A stretch of 64,000 nt of DNA from assembly GCA_027943745.1 (NCBI GenBank), contig AP025763.1:1798001-1862000 (forward strand). The letters are read 5' to 3'. Below are positions 44,903-56,056 of the stretch, in pieces. Under the pieces are notes generated by a model that worked only from the letters and a program-made list of their open reading frames with translations, did not search any database and had not been told where the DNA came from. Source of the DNA: Neptuniibacter victor (GTDB taxonomy: Bacteria > Pseudomonadota > Gammaproteobacteria > Pseudomonadales > Balneatricaceae). The number at the start of each line of letters is the position of its first letter. Position 1 is the first letter of the stretch. Made by a program: the position numbers and the translations under genes.

Positions 44903-46153
44903 ATGGGTAAATTGGTAAATCATCCAAGTGTTTTGTTTATAAGGTATTTATTCAAACAGTTTTTAAATAACCAAGGGATCTTGAACGCAGCGGCATTAAC
45001 ATACACGACACTCTTTGCAGTCGTCCCTCTCATGACTGTGTCTTATGCCATGCTGGCTGCAGTTCCTTCTTTTCAAGGGGTAGGGCAGGAACTACAAGGT
45101 TGGGTATTTGATAATTTTGTACCCGCGACGGGTGCTGTAGTTCAGGATTATCTGAATGATTTTTCATCTCAGGCAAGAAAGTTAACCGCGGTAGGTATCG
45201 GTTTATTGGCCGTTACCTCCATCATGATGATGAAAAATATTGAAGCTGCATTTAACAGAATTTGGCGTGTCTCTGAACCGAGAAAAGGGTTGTCTAGTTT
45301 TTTACTCTATTGGGCGATATTAAGCTTAGGGCCAATTTTAATAGGTGTAGGTTTAGTGCTCACATCCTATATAGCTTCATTACCTTTTATAACGACAGCA
45401 ACAGAAGCAGTAGGGAAAGGACGATTGCTGAGTCTTCTGCCTATGTTTTTTTCTGCGGCAGCATTCACATTGATCTATGTGGCAGTGCCCAATTGCCGCG
45501 TTTCTTTTAAAAGCGCCTTACTAGGTGGTGTTGTAGTTGCTTTATTATTTGAGTCGGCCAAGCGAGGATTTACCGCGTTTGTTACCCAATTTCCATCTTA
45601 TGAATTGATTTACGGAGCGTTTGCCGCGGTACCTCTGTTCCTACTATGGATTTTTATTAGTTGGGTGATCATTTTGATGGGGGCTGAATTGACGCGATCT
45701 ATTACTGTATACAGACCAATGGCTGGTAGCGCTAAAGTGCCACACTTATATACGGTAGTCGCTGTGCTTTATCGGTTATGGCAAGCTCAGAAAGAGGGTG
45801 TTTCGCTTTCTGATCGTTGTTTGTTGCAAGATGTAGAAAGTTTGGATCAAAATCGCTGGGACACTTATCAGCAATTATTGCTTGATGGCGGTGTTATTAA
45901 GCGTAGTGATCAAGCGGAATACCTGCTGAGTCGAAGTATGTCTTCGATTAGCCTCTATGAACTAAATCGCATGCTGCCTTGGCCAACGCCTGAGCCTATA
46001 CAGGCATCTTCGCTTATTAAGTGGGAGCGAGATCTCGAAGTGCGTTTGAAAGAGATTATAGGTTATGAGAAAAAGCGTATGGCGGTAGATATGGATGCTT
46101 TATTTACTGTGACGACTGATGATAAAAGTGTTACTGATCAAGTAGCACAATGA
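44903..46153 (+). CDS. YihY/BrkB-family inner-membrane protein
   Basis: 416 residues. The N-terminal 270 residues hold six helices with the YihY signature AAALTYTTLFAVVPLMTVSYAML and, at the end, LIYGAFAAVPLFLLWIFISWVIILMGAEL. The C-terminal 140 residues are a soluble, mainly helical region. Function is not established; old names as RNase BN or BrkB are not supported. It is the first of a plus-strand series with the acylphosphatase gene 42 bases later. Confidence 0.9.
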   Translation: MGKLVNHPSVLFIRYLFKQFLNNQGILNAAALTYTTLFAVVPLMTVSYAMLAAVPSFQGVGQELQGWVFDNFVPATGAVVQDYLNDFSSQARKLTAVGIGLLAVTSIMMMKNIEAAFNRIWRVSEPRKGLSSFLLYWAILSLGPILIGVGLVLTSYIASLPFITTATEAVGKGRLLSLLPMFFSAAAFTLIYVAVPNCRVSFKSALLGGVVVALLFESAKRGFTAFVTQFPSYELIYGAFAAVPLFLLWIFISWVIILMGAELTRSITVYRPMAGSAKVPHLYTVVAVLYRLWQAQKEGVSLSDRCLLQDVESLDQNRWDTYQQLLLDGGVIKRSDQAEYLLSRSMSSISLYELNRMLPWPTPEPIQASSLIKWERDLEVRLKEIIGYEKKRMAVDMDALFTVTTDDKSVTDQVAQ

Positions 46154-46195
46154 AAGTATAAATATTGTATTTTGTGAGTGGATAGGTGGAGCGCG

Positions 46196-46471
46196 ATGTC
46201 AGTAATTTGTCTTCATGCCTACGTTAGCGGGCGTGTTCAGGGTGTGTGGTTTCGTCAATCAACCAAAGAGATGGCTGATTCTCTTGGCCTAACAGGCTGG
46301 GTCAAAAATTTAGACGACGGTCGAGTTGAGTTGATAGCGCAAGGCGAAGATCAAGCGGTTAGACAGTTAGAAGCATGGCTAAATCAAGGTCCTGAATTGG
46401 CAACAGTGGCAGAGGTTGCCAGCAGCCTTGTGTCGCAATCAGAACAATACGAAACGTTTAACGTTAGCTGA
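46196..46471 (+). CDS. acylphosphatase
   Basis: 91 residues from the ATG at 46196, preceded by AGGTGGAG; the frame is open from a GTG at 46178. The catalytic Arg is in VSGRVQGVWFRQST (about 10-24) and the Asn in LTGWVKNLDDGRVELIAQG. The enzyme hydrolyses acylphosphates such as carbamoyl or acetyl phosphate in the cytoplasm. It lies between YihY and the HDOD gene on the same strand. Confidence 0.9.
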   Translation: MSVICLHAYVSGRVQGVWFRQSTKEMADSLGLTGWVKNLDDGRVELIAQGEDQAVRQLEAWLNQGPELATVAEVASSLVSQSEQYETFNVS

Positions 46472-46514
46472 TAATTAAGCGATTATTGGTTGCTGGTATC
46501 AGTAGGAGTGGTTG

Positions 46515-47567
46515 ATGTTTTCATTACTTAAATCTTTATTTTTTGGAAAGAAAGCTGAGCAGGAGGCAAGTGATGTTGCTTCTTCTCAGACGCTAACATC
46601 CAATGACGGCATTAAAGAGGCGGATGAAGTTGAAGAGCTAGCGTATGGGCATCAATCCCTTGAGCATGCTCGGGAGCTGAGTTTAGCGTTTATCAGTAAT
46701 CTGCTAGGAGTGAGAGCACTTGAAACTGAGGAATCTCTTGCGCAAGAGGCGATATTAAGAAACGCACTTGATGAGGAATTGGTTGGCTTAAGTGATGATT
46801 CTATTCCTAAACTGTCACGTAATGCATTAACGCTGTTAGATGATTTGATGAACCCTGATGTTCCAAAGCATCGAGTGGTTGATGCGGTTAAAGAAGATCC
46901 AGCCTTGGCAGGGAAGGTGATCTCTATCGCTAACTCGCCTGTTTATGTGGCTGCTGATGTTGAGATAAAGGACCTGGAGCATGCGTTAAGCATGCTAGGA
47001 GACGAGCGGCTTAAGGATGTTGTGATGTCCTCTTTAGTGGCTGATGAATTCAAAGTGGACAGTTATTATTTTGATACATTCGGCAAATCACTTTGGGAGC
47101 ATTCAACCGAGGTTGCCGCGAATGCGCGACATATTGCTGAAAATACGGGTGCTAACCCGAGCCTGTCATTTTTCATTGGGCTTGTTCACGATATCGGTAA
47201 GTTAATAATTTTTAAAAAGCTGGTTGAGTTACACAAAAAAGGCAACGCTGAACCACACCCGCTTGTGTTTAGTAATTTACTCAATGACTATTCCCATGCA
47301 TTAACTAGGCAGGCTTGTGAAGTGTGGGGATTACCTGATTACTGGTATAAACCGATATTGGAAGTTCAATTAGCTGAACCAGGCGATTTAAAATTGCCGG
47401 AATCGATAGCGTTATTTTTAGGTAACGGTTTTTCAGAGCTTCATACTTTGTATTCGGCCAAAGAGATTACTGAATTTGAATTAGTCTGGCGCTTGGGTGA
47501 GCGTGGATCAACTATTGAAGAGTTCAATACCTTGTACCCCGATACGGCTAAAGAGGGTGGGATATAA
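46515..47567 (+). CDS. HDOD-domain signalling protein
   Basis: 350 residues from the ATG at 46515 with AGGAG seven bases ahead; a TTG just before is not needed. The HDOD domain spans about 95-295 (IPKLSRNALTLLDDLMNPDV, then VVDAVKEDPALAGKVISIAN). An HD-like FIGLVHDIGKLIIF segment is retained near 240. HDOD proteins are linked to cyclic di-GMP, cell-cycle and motility control, usually without known enzymatic activity. It ends before a bidirectional terminator. It fits the four GGDEF genes in the window, though this is association only. Confidence 0.86.
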   Translation: MFSLLKSLFFGKKAEQEASDVASSQTLTSNDGIKEADEVEELAYGHQSLEHARELSLAFISNLLGVRALETEESLAQEAILRNALDEELVGLSDDSIPKLSRNALTLLDDLMNPDVPKHRVVDAVKEDPALAGKVISIANSPVYVAADVEIKDLEHALSMLGDERLKDVVMSSLVADEFKVDSYYFDTFGKSLWEHSTEVAANARHIAENTGANPSLSFFIGLVHDIGKLIIFKKLVELHKKGNAEPHPLVFSNLLNDYSHALTRQACEVWGLPDYWYKPILEVQLAEPGDLKLPESIALFLGNGFSELHTLYSAKEITEFELVWRLGERGSTIEEFNTLYPDTAKEGGI

Positions 47568-47610
47568 GTTCGCGATACGGGATGGTCTATAGTGTGATGA
47601 GATCAGGTAT

Positions 47611-47638
47611 AAAAAAACGGGCATAGGCCCGTTTTTTT
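47611..47638. terminator. bidirectional terminator between the HDOD gene and proS
   Basis: AAAAAAACGGGC-ATAG-GCCCGTTTTTTTAT is symmetric, with seven As on one side and seven Ts on the other. It sits between the two convergent stops and should end transcription in both directions. Confidence 0.93.
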
Positions 47639-47650
47639 ATACTTTATGTT

Positions 47651-49375
47651 TTAAAGGTTGATGCGTTCTGCGAGTACTGACATCAGATCTTCGATCTGAA
47701 CGTCTTGTTTCTCATCATCACGGCGGCCTTTGTATTCAAGCGTTCCTGCTTCGATGCCGCGCGGTGAGATAACAACGCGGTGCGGGATGCCCATTAGGTC
47801 CATGTCTGCAAATTTGACGCCAGGGCTGGTTTTCTTATCACGGTCGTCCATGATGACATCATAACCGGCTTGTTGAAGGTCCGCATATAGCTGATCAGTC
47901 AGTTGGCGTACATCGTTAGATTTGTCATATTGCAGAGGGATTAACGCAATATGGAATGGCGCGATAGATTCAGGCCAGATGATACCGCCTTCATCGTGGT
48001 TTTGCTCGATCGCAGAGGCTACCACACGTGTTACCCCAATACCGTAGCAACCCATATCCATCACAACAGCTTTGCCGTTTTGATCAAGTACTTTCGCATC
48101 CAATGCTTGAGAATATTTCTGACCAAGCTGGAAAATGTGACCTACTTCGATGCCACGTTTGATCTCAATGGTGCCTTCACCGCAAGGGCTTGGGTCACCT
48201 TCGACAACGTTACGAATATCTGCAACTTCAGGAAGCGCTACATCTCTTCCCCAGTTAATGCCAAAGTAATGTTGGCCATCTGTGTTAGCACCGGCACTGA
48301 AATCGGACGTTTTTGCTACTGTGCGATCAACCACCACTGGGATGTTTAAGCCGACAGGGCCTAAAGAGCCAGGTCCTGCGCCGATAAGTTCTCTAATCTG
48401 ACTCTCTTCAGCAAACTGGAGGGGTTCGGCAACTTGTGCGAGTTTTTCTGCTTTAATCTCATTTAGTTCGTGATCACCGCGAACTAATAAAGCAACGAAA
48501 TCAGCTTCGCACTCATCCGAAGCAACAACAATCAGGGTCTTAACTGTCTTCTCTATTGAAAGATCAAACTGTTTTACTAATTCATCGATTGTTTTAGCGT
48601 TAGGTGTATCGACAGTCGTCATTTCAGTCGTTGCCGCTGGAAGCTCGCCAGCAGGTGATAGCGCTTCAGCTAATTCGACGTTCGCTGCATAATCACTAAC
48701 GTTGGAGAACGCAATATCGTCTTCCCCAGAGTCGGCAAGCACATGGAACTCATGCGAAGAGGCTCCGCCAATAGAGCCTGTATCAGCTAATACAGGGCGG
48801 AAGTCTAAACCAAGACGATTAAAAATATTGCTATATGTTTGATGCATTACATCATAGGTTTGCTGTAGTGACTCTTTGCCTACGTGGAATGAATATGCAT
48901 CTTTCATGATGAATTCGCGTGAACGCATGATGCCGAAGCGAGGGCGAATCTCATCACGGAATTTTGTTTGAATCTGGTAAAAGTTTGCCGGTAACTGCTT
49001 GTAACTTTTAATCTCACGACGAATAAGATCGGTAATAACTTCTTCATGAGTAGGGCCTACACAGAACTCGCGATTATGACGATCTTTAACGCGTAGTAGT
49101 TCTGGTCCGTACATCTCCCAGCGACCGGATTCTTCCCATAGTTCAGCGGGTTGGATCGCAGGCATAAGGACCTCCATCGCACCCGATTTATCCATCTCTT
49201 CACGAACAATGCGTTCCACTTTGCGAAGTGTACGTAAACCTAGCGGTAGCCAATTATAAAGACCTGATGCAACCTTACGGACCATGCCGGCACGCAACAT
49301 AAGTTGGTGGCTGACGACTTCGGCGTCTGATGGAGTTTCCTTAACCGTGGAGATGAGGTACTGGCTAGTGCGCAT
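47651..49375 (-). CDS. proS: prolyl-tRNA synthetase
   Basis: 574 residues from the ATG at 49375; the family N-terminus is [15 protein letters not shown], and an upstream in-frame TTG (49387) would add four residues. It has class II motif 2 ([21 protein letters not shown], about 150-170) and motif 3 ([17 protein letters not shown], about 445). The INS editing insertion lies between, about 225-405, so misacylated alanyl-tRNA(Pro) can be cleared. The anticodon domain fills the C-terminus. It is a single gene. Confidence 0.96.
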   Translation of the reverse strand: MRTSQYLISTVKETPSDAEVVSHQLMLRAGMVRKVASGLYNWLPLGLRTLRKVERIVREEMDKSGAMEVLMPAIQPAELWEESGRWEMYGPELLRVKDRHNREFCVGPTHEEVITDLIRREIKSYKQLPANFYQIQTKFRDEIRPRFGIMRSREFIMKDAYSFHVGKESLQQTYDVMHQTYSNIFNRLGLDFRPVLADTGSIGGASSHEFHVLADSGEDDIAFSNVSDYAANVELAEALSPAGELPAATTEMTTVDTPNAKTIDELVKQFDLSIEKTVKTLIVVASDECEADFVALLVRGDHELNEIKAEKLAQVAEPLQFAEESQIRELIGAGPGSLGPVGLNIPVVVDRTVAKTSDFSAGANTDGQHYFGINWGRDVALPEVADIRNVVEGDPSPCGEGTIEIKRGIEVGHIFQLGQKYSQALDAKVLDQNGKAVVMDMGCYGIGVTRVVASAIEQNHDEGGIIWPESIAPFHIALIPLQYDKSNDVRQLTDQLYADLQQAGYDVIMDDRDKKTSPGVKFADMDLMGIPHRVVISPRGIEAGTLEYKGRRDDEKQDVQIEDLMSVLAERINL

Positions 49376-49454
49376 ATTATTACTCAATTTTAGAATTTAA
49401 TTACAAACCGGCACATTGTAGGTGTCTGTTGAGGAGCTGCCAAGTAAAAAAGCA

Positions 49455-50294
49455 TTAAGTATTCGCTTGGGATATCCTAACTTCACGTTGAGGATAGGGT
49501 ATCTCAATATTGTTTTCTTGCAGTGCGTTGAAAACACTGAGATTAACCTGGTATTGAACCTCAAAAAAGCGCTCAGTGGGTACCCAGTATCTATAGGCTA
49601 TATTGATCGATGAGTCAGCAAATGCCTCGATACCTATTTGGGGGGCAGGCGTGGTAGGGATCTCTTCAAAACCGATTAAGCACCGGTTGATAATAGTGAT
49701 CGTCTTTTCGGGACTGCAACCGTAGCTAATGCCGACACTGGCCTCGACTACTTTGTATTCGAATGAGTTGGTTATGACTTCACCCACAATATGCTTGTTG
49801 GGGATAGTGATAATCTCGCCATCTTCAGTGTTTAGAATGGTGTGGGCTAAACGTATCTCTTTAACAATGCCAGATATATTATTGATATTTATGGTGTTTC
49901 CAACAACAAATGGGCGCGTTAGGATGATGGTGAATCCCGCGCCGTAGTTAGAAAAAACGCCTTGTAAGGCTAAGCCTAAACTTAAGGATATTGCACCGAT
50001 TGCCGCGACAAAAGGGGCGACACTTATGCCAAACTTGCCTAAACAAACGACCAGCACCATGGCGATAACAAGTAGTTTTACGCAGCTTGAAATAAACTGA
50101 CTTAAAGTGACGTCGACATTTTTTCTTTCACATAGTCGCAAGACTATCTTGGCGAGCCAGCGGGCAACAAAAAATCCAAGTAGGAAAATGATGATAGCGC
50201 CAATCACCTGAAAGCTGTAATTGACGAAAAAATCGATAACCATGTTGGTAAGACGAGTAATCGTTTCCAACTCGTTTTGGATCTCTTGTTCCAT
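49455..50294 (-). CDS. MscS-family mechanosensitive channel
   Basis: 279 residues from the ATG at 50294, which has GAGG six bases ahead; the ATG at 50300 has none. Three N-terminal helices are followed by the pore helix PFVAAIGAISLSLGLALQG, rich in Gly and Ala (about 96-115). The beta domain then follows (GNTININNISGIVKEIRL), ending with RYWVPTERFFEVQ. It should release solutes on hypo-osmotic shock. It follows the DUF523 gene by 38 bases and may share its transcript. Confidence 0.92.
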   Translation of the reverse strand: MEQEIQNELETITRLTNMVIDFFVNYSFQVIGAIIIFLLGFFVARWLAKIVLRLCERKNVDVTLSQFISSCVKLLVIAMVLVVCLGKFGISVAPFVAAIGAISLSLGLALQGVFSNYGAGFTIILTRPFVVGNTININNISGIVKEIRLAHTILNTEDGEIITIPNKHIVGEVITNSFEYKVVEASVGISYGCSPEKTITIINRCLIGFEEIPTTPAPQIGIEAFADSSINIAYRYWVPTERFFEVQYQVNLSVFNALQENNIEIPYPQREVRISQANT

Positions 50295-50332
50295 TGTCAT
50301 CCTCGGCTAACAGCGCGACCTAAAATAAAGGG

Positions 50333-50812
50333 TTAAGCTGTCATCCTTTCAGAATCTTCGATAAATGCAAATAATTCAGGCAGTTGTTTTTCACTAAAAA
50401 CGGGGATTCCGTTTCGTATCAACTCGGCTGCTGCGACACCTGCACCTTCTATTAGGGTGTTGGTAAAGTTGCCGTCATAGATGCGTTGATTACCACACGA
50501 GGGGCTTTTTGCTTTCATCAGGGCGCAGGCTACGCCCTCTCGTTTAGCGATATCGAGGGTTTTTTCTGCACCATTGAGGAATTCAGGCGTGACGTCTGTC
50601 CCTTCCTGAGTTGTGATGAGAATTGGAAATTTACATTGAGTTTCGGCCGCTGGGCGAGGAATGGTCATTCCTCCGGCTACTTCTGGGCAAACGGCTACTA
50701 AGCGGCCTTCCTTGCGCCAGCGTTGTAATGTCGGGTGGTTGATTAGGTGATGCCCACCATCATATCGAACGTTATCACCCAGCATGCAAGCGCTGATTAG
50801 TATCTTCTTCAT
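50333..50812 (-). CDS. DUF523 protein
   Basis: 159 residues with the family pattern MKKILISACMLGDNVRYDGG, then LVAVCPEVAGGMTIPRPAAE and CALMKAKSPSCGNQRIYDG. Conserved Cys are at C9, C42 and C111 or so, perhaps for a metal site. Function is unknown. It is the first gene of a likely two-gene unit with the MscS channel. Upstream to the MaoC gene is a 221-base gap with a terminator. Confidence 0.85.
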   Translation of the reverse strand: MKKILISACMLGDNVRYDGGHHLINHPTLQRWRKEGRLVAVCPEVAGGMTIPRPAAETQCKFPILITTQEGTDVTPEFLNGAEKTLDIAKREGVACALMKAKSPSCGNQRIYDGNFTNTLIEGAGVAAAELIRNGIPVFSEKQLPELFAFIEDSERMTA

Positions 50813-50979
50813 ATGCCAATATTCTTGTTGTTATTTTTTTGGCACATTTTACTCATAGAAAAACAGATAGCAATCGACCAAAGTCTAGGTCGTACGCATA
50901 ACTTGATTTTGATCATGTCTTTTGTGCTTAAGCGAGGAGAGGTGAGTAGGGTTTTATTAGAGAAGAGCGATCGATTAAA

Positions 50980-51016
50980 TAAAAAGTGAGGTACCAAACG
51001 TAATTTAGTACCTCAT
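50980..51016 (-). terminator. terminator after the MaoC-family gene
   Basis: TGAGGTAC (50987-50994) pairs perfectly with GTACCTCA (51008-51015). On the minus strand the stem is followed by CTTTTT, 18 bases after the hydratase stop. The loop is 13 bases. Confidence 0.7.
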
Positions 51017-51033
51017 TTGATACAAGGTAGAGA

Positions 51034-51465
51034 TTAAGCGTCGCGTTTGTCGACCATAAACGTCGCACTGCCTGTTGCAACAAGCTTATCGCCTACATGC
51101 ACATCAGTTTTACATTTAACACGTTTGCGTCGGAGATCGATCTCTTCAACAGTGATCGATGCTTTTGCGGTGTCACCAATAAAAACAGGGGCGCGAAATT
51201 TGATCTGTTGATCGATATAAATAGCACCAGGTCCTGGTAGTTTGGTGCCTGCTACTGTCGATATTAACGCAGCACTGAACATGCCATGCACAATTCTTTT
51301 CTCAAAAGGCGTTGTTTTGGCATAGTCATCATTGATGTGGACAGGGTTAGTGTCGCCAGAAATGCCTGCAAAAAGGCATACATCGGCATCCGTGATTGTT
51401 TTTGCAAACATGTCGCTCATACCAACTTCAAGGTCTTCTAAATAGTATCCGTGGAGATCATGCAT
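51034..51465 (-). CDS. MaoC-family (R)-specific enoyl-CoA hydratase
   Basis: 143 residues of the hot-dog fold. The hydratase 2 motif is seen at AGISGDTNPVHINDDYA, giving the catalytic pair D38 and H43. The central helix is RIVHGMFSAALISTVAG. Such enzymes (PhaJ type) hydrate enoyl-CoA to (R)-3-hydroxyacyl-CoA. It is divergent from fabV with 212 bases between starts. Both act on trans-2-enoyl thioesters, so a link through fatty-acid metabolism is likely. Confidence 0.9.
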   Translation of the reverse strand: MHDLHGYYLEDLEVGMSDMFAKTITDADVCLFAGISGDTNPVHINDDYAKTTPFEKRIVHGMFSAALISTVAGTKLPGPGAIYIDQQIKFRAPVFIGDTAKASITVEEIDLRRKRVKCKTDVHVGDKLVATGSATFMVDKRDA

Positions 51466-51677
51466 TGGGGGATTCCTTCAGGGGATCAGTAATTAAAAGA
51501 ATAATAACGAATCTCACTTGCTCTTGGCTAACGGAATAATACGTCGATGGCAATTTGCGAAGAATAATTCCACTGGTCGTGGCTTATATAAGGCTTGCTG
51601 CATCCCCTATAAATTTAGGACTATTTCCTGTATCTTGATGCGCAACTTTTATTAATGGATTTGAGACCCGGTTACAC

Positions 51678-52871
51678 ATGATTATCAAACCAAAAATTCG
51701 CGGTTTTATTTGTACTACTACACATCCAACTGGCTGCGCGGCTAATGTACGCGAACAGATTGAATACACCCAAAGCAAAGGGGCTATCGAGAACGGCCCT
51801 AAGCGTGTACTGGTCATCGGTGCATCAAGTGGCTACGGTCTTTCTTCCCGTATAGCGGCTGCTTTTGGTTCTGGTGCTGCAACAATCGGTGTGTTTTTTG
51901 AAAAGCCGGGTACGGAGCGTAAGCCAGGTACAGCAGGTTGGTATAATTCCGCTGCATTTGATGCTGAAGCTAAAGCTGCTGGTCTATATTCAAAAAGCTT
52001 GAATGGCGATGCGTTCTCCCATGAGGCTAAAGCTAAAACGATTGAGTTGATCAAAGAAGACCTTGGTCAAATTGATCTGGTCGTTTATTCCTTAGCTTCG
52101 CCTGTTAGGAAAATGCCTGATACAGGCGAGGTTGTGAGATCATGCCTTAAGCCTATCGGTGATTCCTACCAGTCGACGGCAATCGATACTAATAAAGATG
52201 TCATTATCAGTGCAGAAGTTGAACCCGCGACGCAAGAAGAGATCGATGCCACCGTTACCGTTATGGGCGGCGAAGATTGGGAACTTTGGATAAATGCGCT
52301 TCAGGATGCAGGCGTGCTTGCTGATGGTTGTAAATCCGTTGCTTATTCTTATATCGGTTCCGATATCACTTGGCCAATCTATTGGGATGGCGCGTTAGGT
52401 AAAGCGAAGCAGGATCTTGATCGCGCAGCTAAGGCGATTGATTCGCAGCTTAAAGAAAAAGGCGGTCAGGGCAACATTGGGGTACTTAAATCTGTTGTTA
52501 CCCAAGCAAGCTCCGCGATTCCTGTTATGCCGCTTTATTTAGCAATGTGTTTCAAAGTAATGCGTGAGCAAGGTTTACACGAAGGCTGTATGGAGCAGGT
52601 TCAGCGCTTGTTTGCTACAGGCTTATATGGAAGCAGTGCTCAGATTGATGATAGCAATCGTTTCCGTATGGATGATTGGGAACTGAAAGATGAGGTTCAG
52701 GACGCGTGCCGTGAAATCTGGCCTCAAGTGACCACAGAAAATCTTTTTGACCTTACCGATTATCAGCTATACAAAGATGAATTTTTGAAACTGTTTGGTT
52801 TTGGTATTTCATCGATAGATTATGAAGCTGACGTTGATACTGTCGCTGAATTTGATGTAGCTGATATTTAA
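51678..52871 (+). CDS. fabV: enoyl-[acyl-carrier-protein] / trans-2-enoyl-CoA reductase FabV
   Basis: 397 residues, the normal FabV length. The nucleotide-binding loop is [18 protein letters not shown] (about 48-65), and the catalytic pair is Y235 and K244 in the Y-x8-K arrangement that sets FabV apart from FabI. The segment [12 protein letters not shown] (about 134) follows the cofactor site. It reduces enoyl-ACP with NADH in the last step of fatty-acid elongation; FabV is naturally insensitive to triclosan. I saw no fabI in the window, so whether it is the sole reductase is open. Confidence 0.96.
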   Translation: MIIKPKIRGFICTTTHPTGCAANVREQIEYTQSKGAIENGPKRVLVIGASSGYGLSSRIAAAFGSGAATIGVFFEKPGTERKPGTAGWYNSAAFDAEAKAAGLYSKSLNGDAFSHEAKAKTIELIKEDLGQIDLVVYSLASPVRKMPDTGEVVRSCLKPIGDSYQSTAIDTNKDVIISAEVEPATQEEIDATVTVMGGEDWELWINALQDAGVLADGCKSVAYSYIGSDITWPIYWDGALGKAKQDLDRAAKAIDSQLKEKGGQGNIGVLKSVVTQASSAIPVMPLYLAMCFKVMREQGLHEGCMEQVQRLFATGLYGSSAQIDDSNRFRMDDWELKDEVQDACREIWPQVTTENLFDLTDYQLYKDEFLKLFGFGISSIDYEADVDTVAEFDVADI

Positions 52872-52994
52872 TCGGCGATTGATTACTGGGTTATGTCACT
52901 AAAGTGACTACCCAGTAATCTTGTAGTAATATTAGACGTAATACTTACGGCTCTGGATTCAATCAGTGCCTTGCTTCAAAAGGAATTGAAGATC

Positions 52995-53735
52995 ATGTGC
53001 TATAAAAGAACTATCCCTGCCGTTCTTCTTTTTGCATCAGTTTTGTCTGGTTGCCAAACTCAACTCGTCAATACCGAGCCACAATCTGGCTATGTTTCGA
53101 TTCAAAGCAAAGTGCTATCTCATCTGCCGTCTACTGCTAGGGTTGTTATCTCCTTTATAGATGATAAAGGGGTGGTTAAGCAGGATGAGTTGGATGGGAT
53201 TCGATCTTTTCCCTATTATTACCGCTTGCCAGAGTTTTCTGAGCGCCCTCCCTCTAGTGTCGAAGTAAATATCAGTATTGGCAGTGGTGAGTCTGTACTG
53301 AGTGGAGAAGGCGTCGTGTCCACAGGTGCAAACGTTAATATCCAGCTTCAGGCTTTAACAGGAAAAGATTTAGCAAATACCTATTGGCAAGCCGTTGATA
53401 TCTCGGGAAGAGGGTTACCTCCAACGGTTAAAACTACATTGGCGTTTAATAATAAAGGTAAATTGTCTGGTCATGCCGGCTGTAATCACTACCGTACGGC
53501 TTATAGTTCCAATGCCAATTTTATCGAAATTGAGAAAACTGAATTGACGCATCAGATCTGTTCAAGCCCGATAATGTATCACGAAAATCGTTACTTACAT
53601 TTTTTGAGAGATGCTGAATATTACTCTATTGATAAGGAAGGGAACTTATCCATTTATGTTTCTGAAAGAGAAAAGCCGCTAAAATTCTCAGCAGCTACCT
53701 ATCAAGAAGTTGAAGTGACCATGCGGGCTTTCTAA
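52995..53735 (+). CDS. YbaY/META-domain lipoprotein
   Basis: 246 residues from the ATG at 52995, with AGGA ten bases ahead; the open frame starts further up at 52971. A lipoprotein signal ends with the lipobox LSGC (Cys near residue 20). Next is a YbaY/YscW-type domain (about 38-125), then a META domain (about 132-235) with TYWQAVDISGRG and GHAGCNHYRTAY. Both domains are common in Gram-negative envelope lipoproteins such as HslJ relatives. It probably sits in the outer membrane. Precise role unknown. Confidence 0.85.
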   Translation: MCYKRTIPAVLLFASVLSGCQTQLVNTEPQSGYVSIQSKVLSHLPSTARVVISFIDDKGVVKQDELDGIRSFPYYYRLPEFSERPPSSVEVNISIGSGESVLSGEGVVSTGANVNIQLQALTGKDLANTYWQAVDISGRGLPPTVKTTLAFNNKGKLSGHAGCNHYRTAYSSNANFIEIEKTELTHQICSSPIMYHENRYLHFLRDAEYYSIDKEGNLSIYVSEREKPLKFSAATYQEVEVTMRAF

Positions 53736-53828
53736 AGTTTTTCCTTTGTGAGACTTTTTCACTGGGAGTAAGGCTTCGTTTCTGAGAAAATAGATATCCT
53801 AGTAATTTTCTCGGTTAATACGTTTTTT

Positions 53829-56033
53829 ATGTCCCAGATTACCGCCCCGAATCTTTTCTCCTATCCAAAATATTGGGCTGAGTGCTACGCTCCCGCACCT
53901 TTTCTGCCAACTAGCAGAAAGGAGATGGAGGAACTTGGCTGGGATAGCTGTGATGTAATTATCGTGACAGGCGACGCTTATGTTGATCATCCCAGCTTTG
54001 GGATGGCGGTTATGGGACGTTTGCTTGAGGCTCAAGGCTTTCGTGTTGGGATTATCAGCCAGCCAGATTGGACCTGCGCAGATGCATTTAAAGAGCTTGG
54101 GCAGCCTAATCTCTATTTTGGCATTACCGCTGGGAATATGGATTCTTTGATTAATCGATATACAGCCGATAAGCGCATGCGACACGATGATGCTTATACT
54201 GCAGGCGGTATGGGGGGCAAGCGTCCTGATCGAGCTGTTATAGTTTACAGTCAGCGTTGCAAAGAGGCCTACAGAGAAACGCCGGTTGTGCTAGGTGGGA
54301 TTGAAGCAAGTTTACGTCGAATTGCGCAATATGATTACTGGAGCGATAAAGTTCGTCGCTCAGTGCTGATGGATGCTACCGCCGACATTCTTTTATATGG
54401 TAATGCTGAAAGAGCGATTGTAGAGCTTACTCACCGGTTGGCGAATGGGGAACTTATAGAGCATATTGTTGATTTACGAGGAACGACAGTTCTTTGTTCG
54501 ACAATCCCTGCCGATTATATTGAAGTAGATTCAACAAGAATTGATTGGCCGGGCTATATCGAAGATTTGCCGAACCCATACGAATATAAAGATGCGGCGA
54601 GTTGTGATAAGAAAGAGACAGATATTGATGCTGTCGCGCCGCTTCGCATTATTCCTGCCCCTTTGAAGGGGAAAGAAAAACTTCCAGACGAAACCTACAT
54701 TCGGCTACCTTCATTTGAGAAGGTCTCTAAAGACCCTGCGCTATATGCTCATACATCTCGTGTGCTGCATCAAGAATCAAATCCCCATAATGCGAAGATT
54801 CTTGTACAGAAGCATGGTACCCGTGAATTATGGGTCAATCCGCCACCTATACCACTAACGACCGCTGAAATGGATAAGGTTTTTGGTCTTCCTTATCAGC
54901 GAATCCCGCATCCACGCTACGGGCAATCGAAAATTCCTGCGTTTGATATGATTAAGTTTTCGATCAATATTATGCGTGGTTGCTTCGGAGGCTGTACTTT
55001 TTGCTCTATCACTGAGCATGAAGGGCGAATAATACAAAGCCGTTCACATGAGTCTGTTATTCAAGAGATTGAAGAAATTCGGGACAAAGTGCCTGGCTTT
55101 ACCGGGGCTATCTCTGATCTAGGTGGTCCAACATCTAATATGTACCACCTAAATTGCAATGACCCTGAGATACAGTCCTCTTGTAGGAAGTTATCATGTG
55201 TTTATCCGGTGATATGTAAAAACTTAGATACGGACCATTCTCCGACAACGCAGTTATATCGTAAAGCGCGAAAGGTTAAAGGTGTTCATACGGTCTCAAT
55301 CTCTTCAGGCCTACGTTACGATCTAGCGGTAGAAGATCCAGAGTATGTTCGTGAGCTTGTTACTTATCATGTAGGTGGCTATCTGAAAATTGCGCCTGAG
55401 CATAGCGAGGAGGGTACATTATCGATGATGATGAAACCCGGGATGGGGACCTATGATGCATTTAAGAAAATGTTTGAACGTTTCTCTCGTGAAGCTGGTA
55501 AGAAGCAATATTTAATACCGTATTTTATAGCAGCTCATCCTGGTTGCGAAGATAAGGATATGGTGAATCTAGCGCAGTGGCTCAAGCGTAATGAGTTTAA
55601 AGTCGATCAGGTACAAACGTTTTACCCTTCACCGATGTCGCTCGCTACGGCAATGTATCATTCGGACAAAAATCCACTAAAGAAAGTGTCTTACAAGAGC
55701 GGCAAGCTATATACACCTAAGACCGAAGATCAGCGTAAAATTCAAAAAGCGCTTTTACGTTATCATGATCCTGTGCACTGGCCGCTGCTACGTCAGAAGC
55801 TACCAGAGCTTGGTTACGCCCACCTAATTGGTGATTCTCCTAATAGTCTTGTGCCCGCAAAAGAAAAGTCGAGCAATGATGATAAGGGCAAAGGCAAGGG
55901 TAAGGTAGGGGGGCGCAGTAATCGTTCTTCAAGCAAACCTGTTTCTAAGCGCACAAGCAGCCGCCCAGTGAATTCTACTAAGAAGCCCAAAGGTAAGAAG
56001 AAAACACGACAGAAATCGCTTAAACCTCGCTAG
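53829..56033 (+). CDS. YgiQ-family radical SAM protein
   Basis: 734 residues, close to the length of E. coli YgiQ. The N-terminus matches the family ([20 protein letters not shown], about 36-55). The radical SAM Cys motif is [11 protein letters not shown] (CxxxCxxC, about residue 385). The C-terminus is a DUF3362 region followed by a basic, Lys/Ser-rich tail of about 60 residues. It should bind a 4Fe-4S cluster and S-adenosylmethionine; the substrate is not established. No good ribosome site precedes the start. Confidence 0.9.
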   Translation: MSQITAPNLFSYPKYWAECYAPAPFLPTSRKEMEELGWDSCDVIIVTGDAYVDHPSFGMAVMGRLLEAQGFRVGIISQPDWTCADAFKELGQPNLYFGITAGNMDSLINRYTADKRMRHDDAYTAGGMGGKRPDRAVIVYSQRCKEAYRETPVVLGGIEASLRRIAQYDYWSDKVRRSVLMDATADILLYGNAERAIVELTHRLANGELIEHIVDLRGTTVLCSTIPADYIEVDSTRIDWPGYIEDLPNPYEYKDAASCDKKETDIDAVAPLRIIPAPLKGKEKLPDETYIRLPSFEKVSKDPALYAHTSRVLHQESNPHNAKILVQKHGTRELWVNPPPIPLTTAEMDKVFGLPYQRIPHPRYGQSKIPAFDMIKFSINIMRGCFGGCTFCSITEHEGRIIQSRSHESVIQEIEEIRDKVPGFTGAISDLGGPTSNMYHLNCNDPEIQSSCRKLSCVYPVICKNLDTDHSPTTQLYRKARKVKGVHTVSISSGLRYDLAVEDPEYVRELVTYHVGGYLKIAPEHSEEGTLSMMMKPGMGTYDAFKKMFERFSREAGKKQYLIPYFIAAHPGCEDKDMVNLAQWLKRNEFKVDQVQTFYPSPMSLATAMYHSDKNPLKKVSYKSGKLYTPKTEDQRKIQKALLRYHDPVHWPLLRQKLPELGYAHLIGDSPNSLVPAKEKSSNDDKGKGKGKVGGRSNRSSSKPVSKRTSSRPVNSTKKPKGKKKTRQKSLKPR

Positions 56034-56056
56034 GGAGGCTTGGTTATCAACTAACG

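Noticed and set aside
47951-48349. Plus-strand frame of 132 codons inside proS
   Set aside because: Antisense to a conserved tRNA synthetase; composition follows the proS codon pattern.
50809-50997. Minus-strand frame of 62 codons between the DUF523 and MaoC genes
   Set aside because: It overlaps the terminator of the MaoC gene, has no ribosome site and no protein-like features.
53799-54185. Minus-strand frame of 128 codons at the start of the ygiQ-like gene
   Set aside because: Antisense to the conserved N-terminus of the radical SAM protein.
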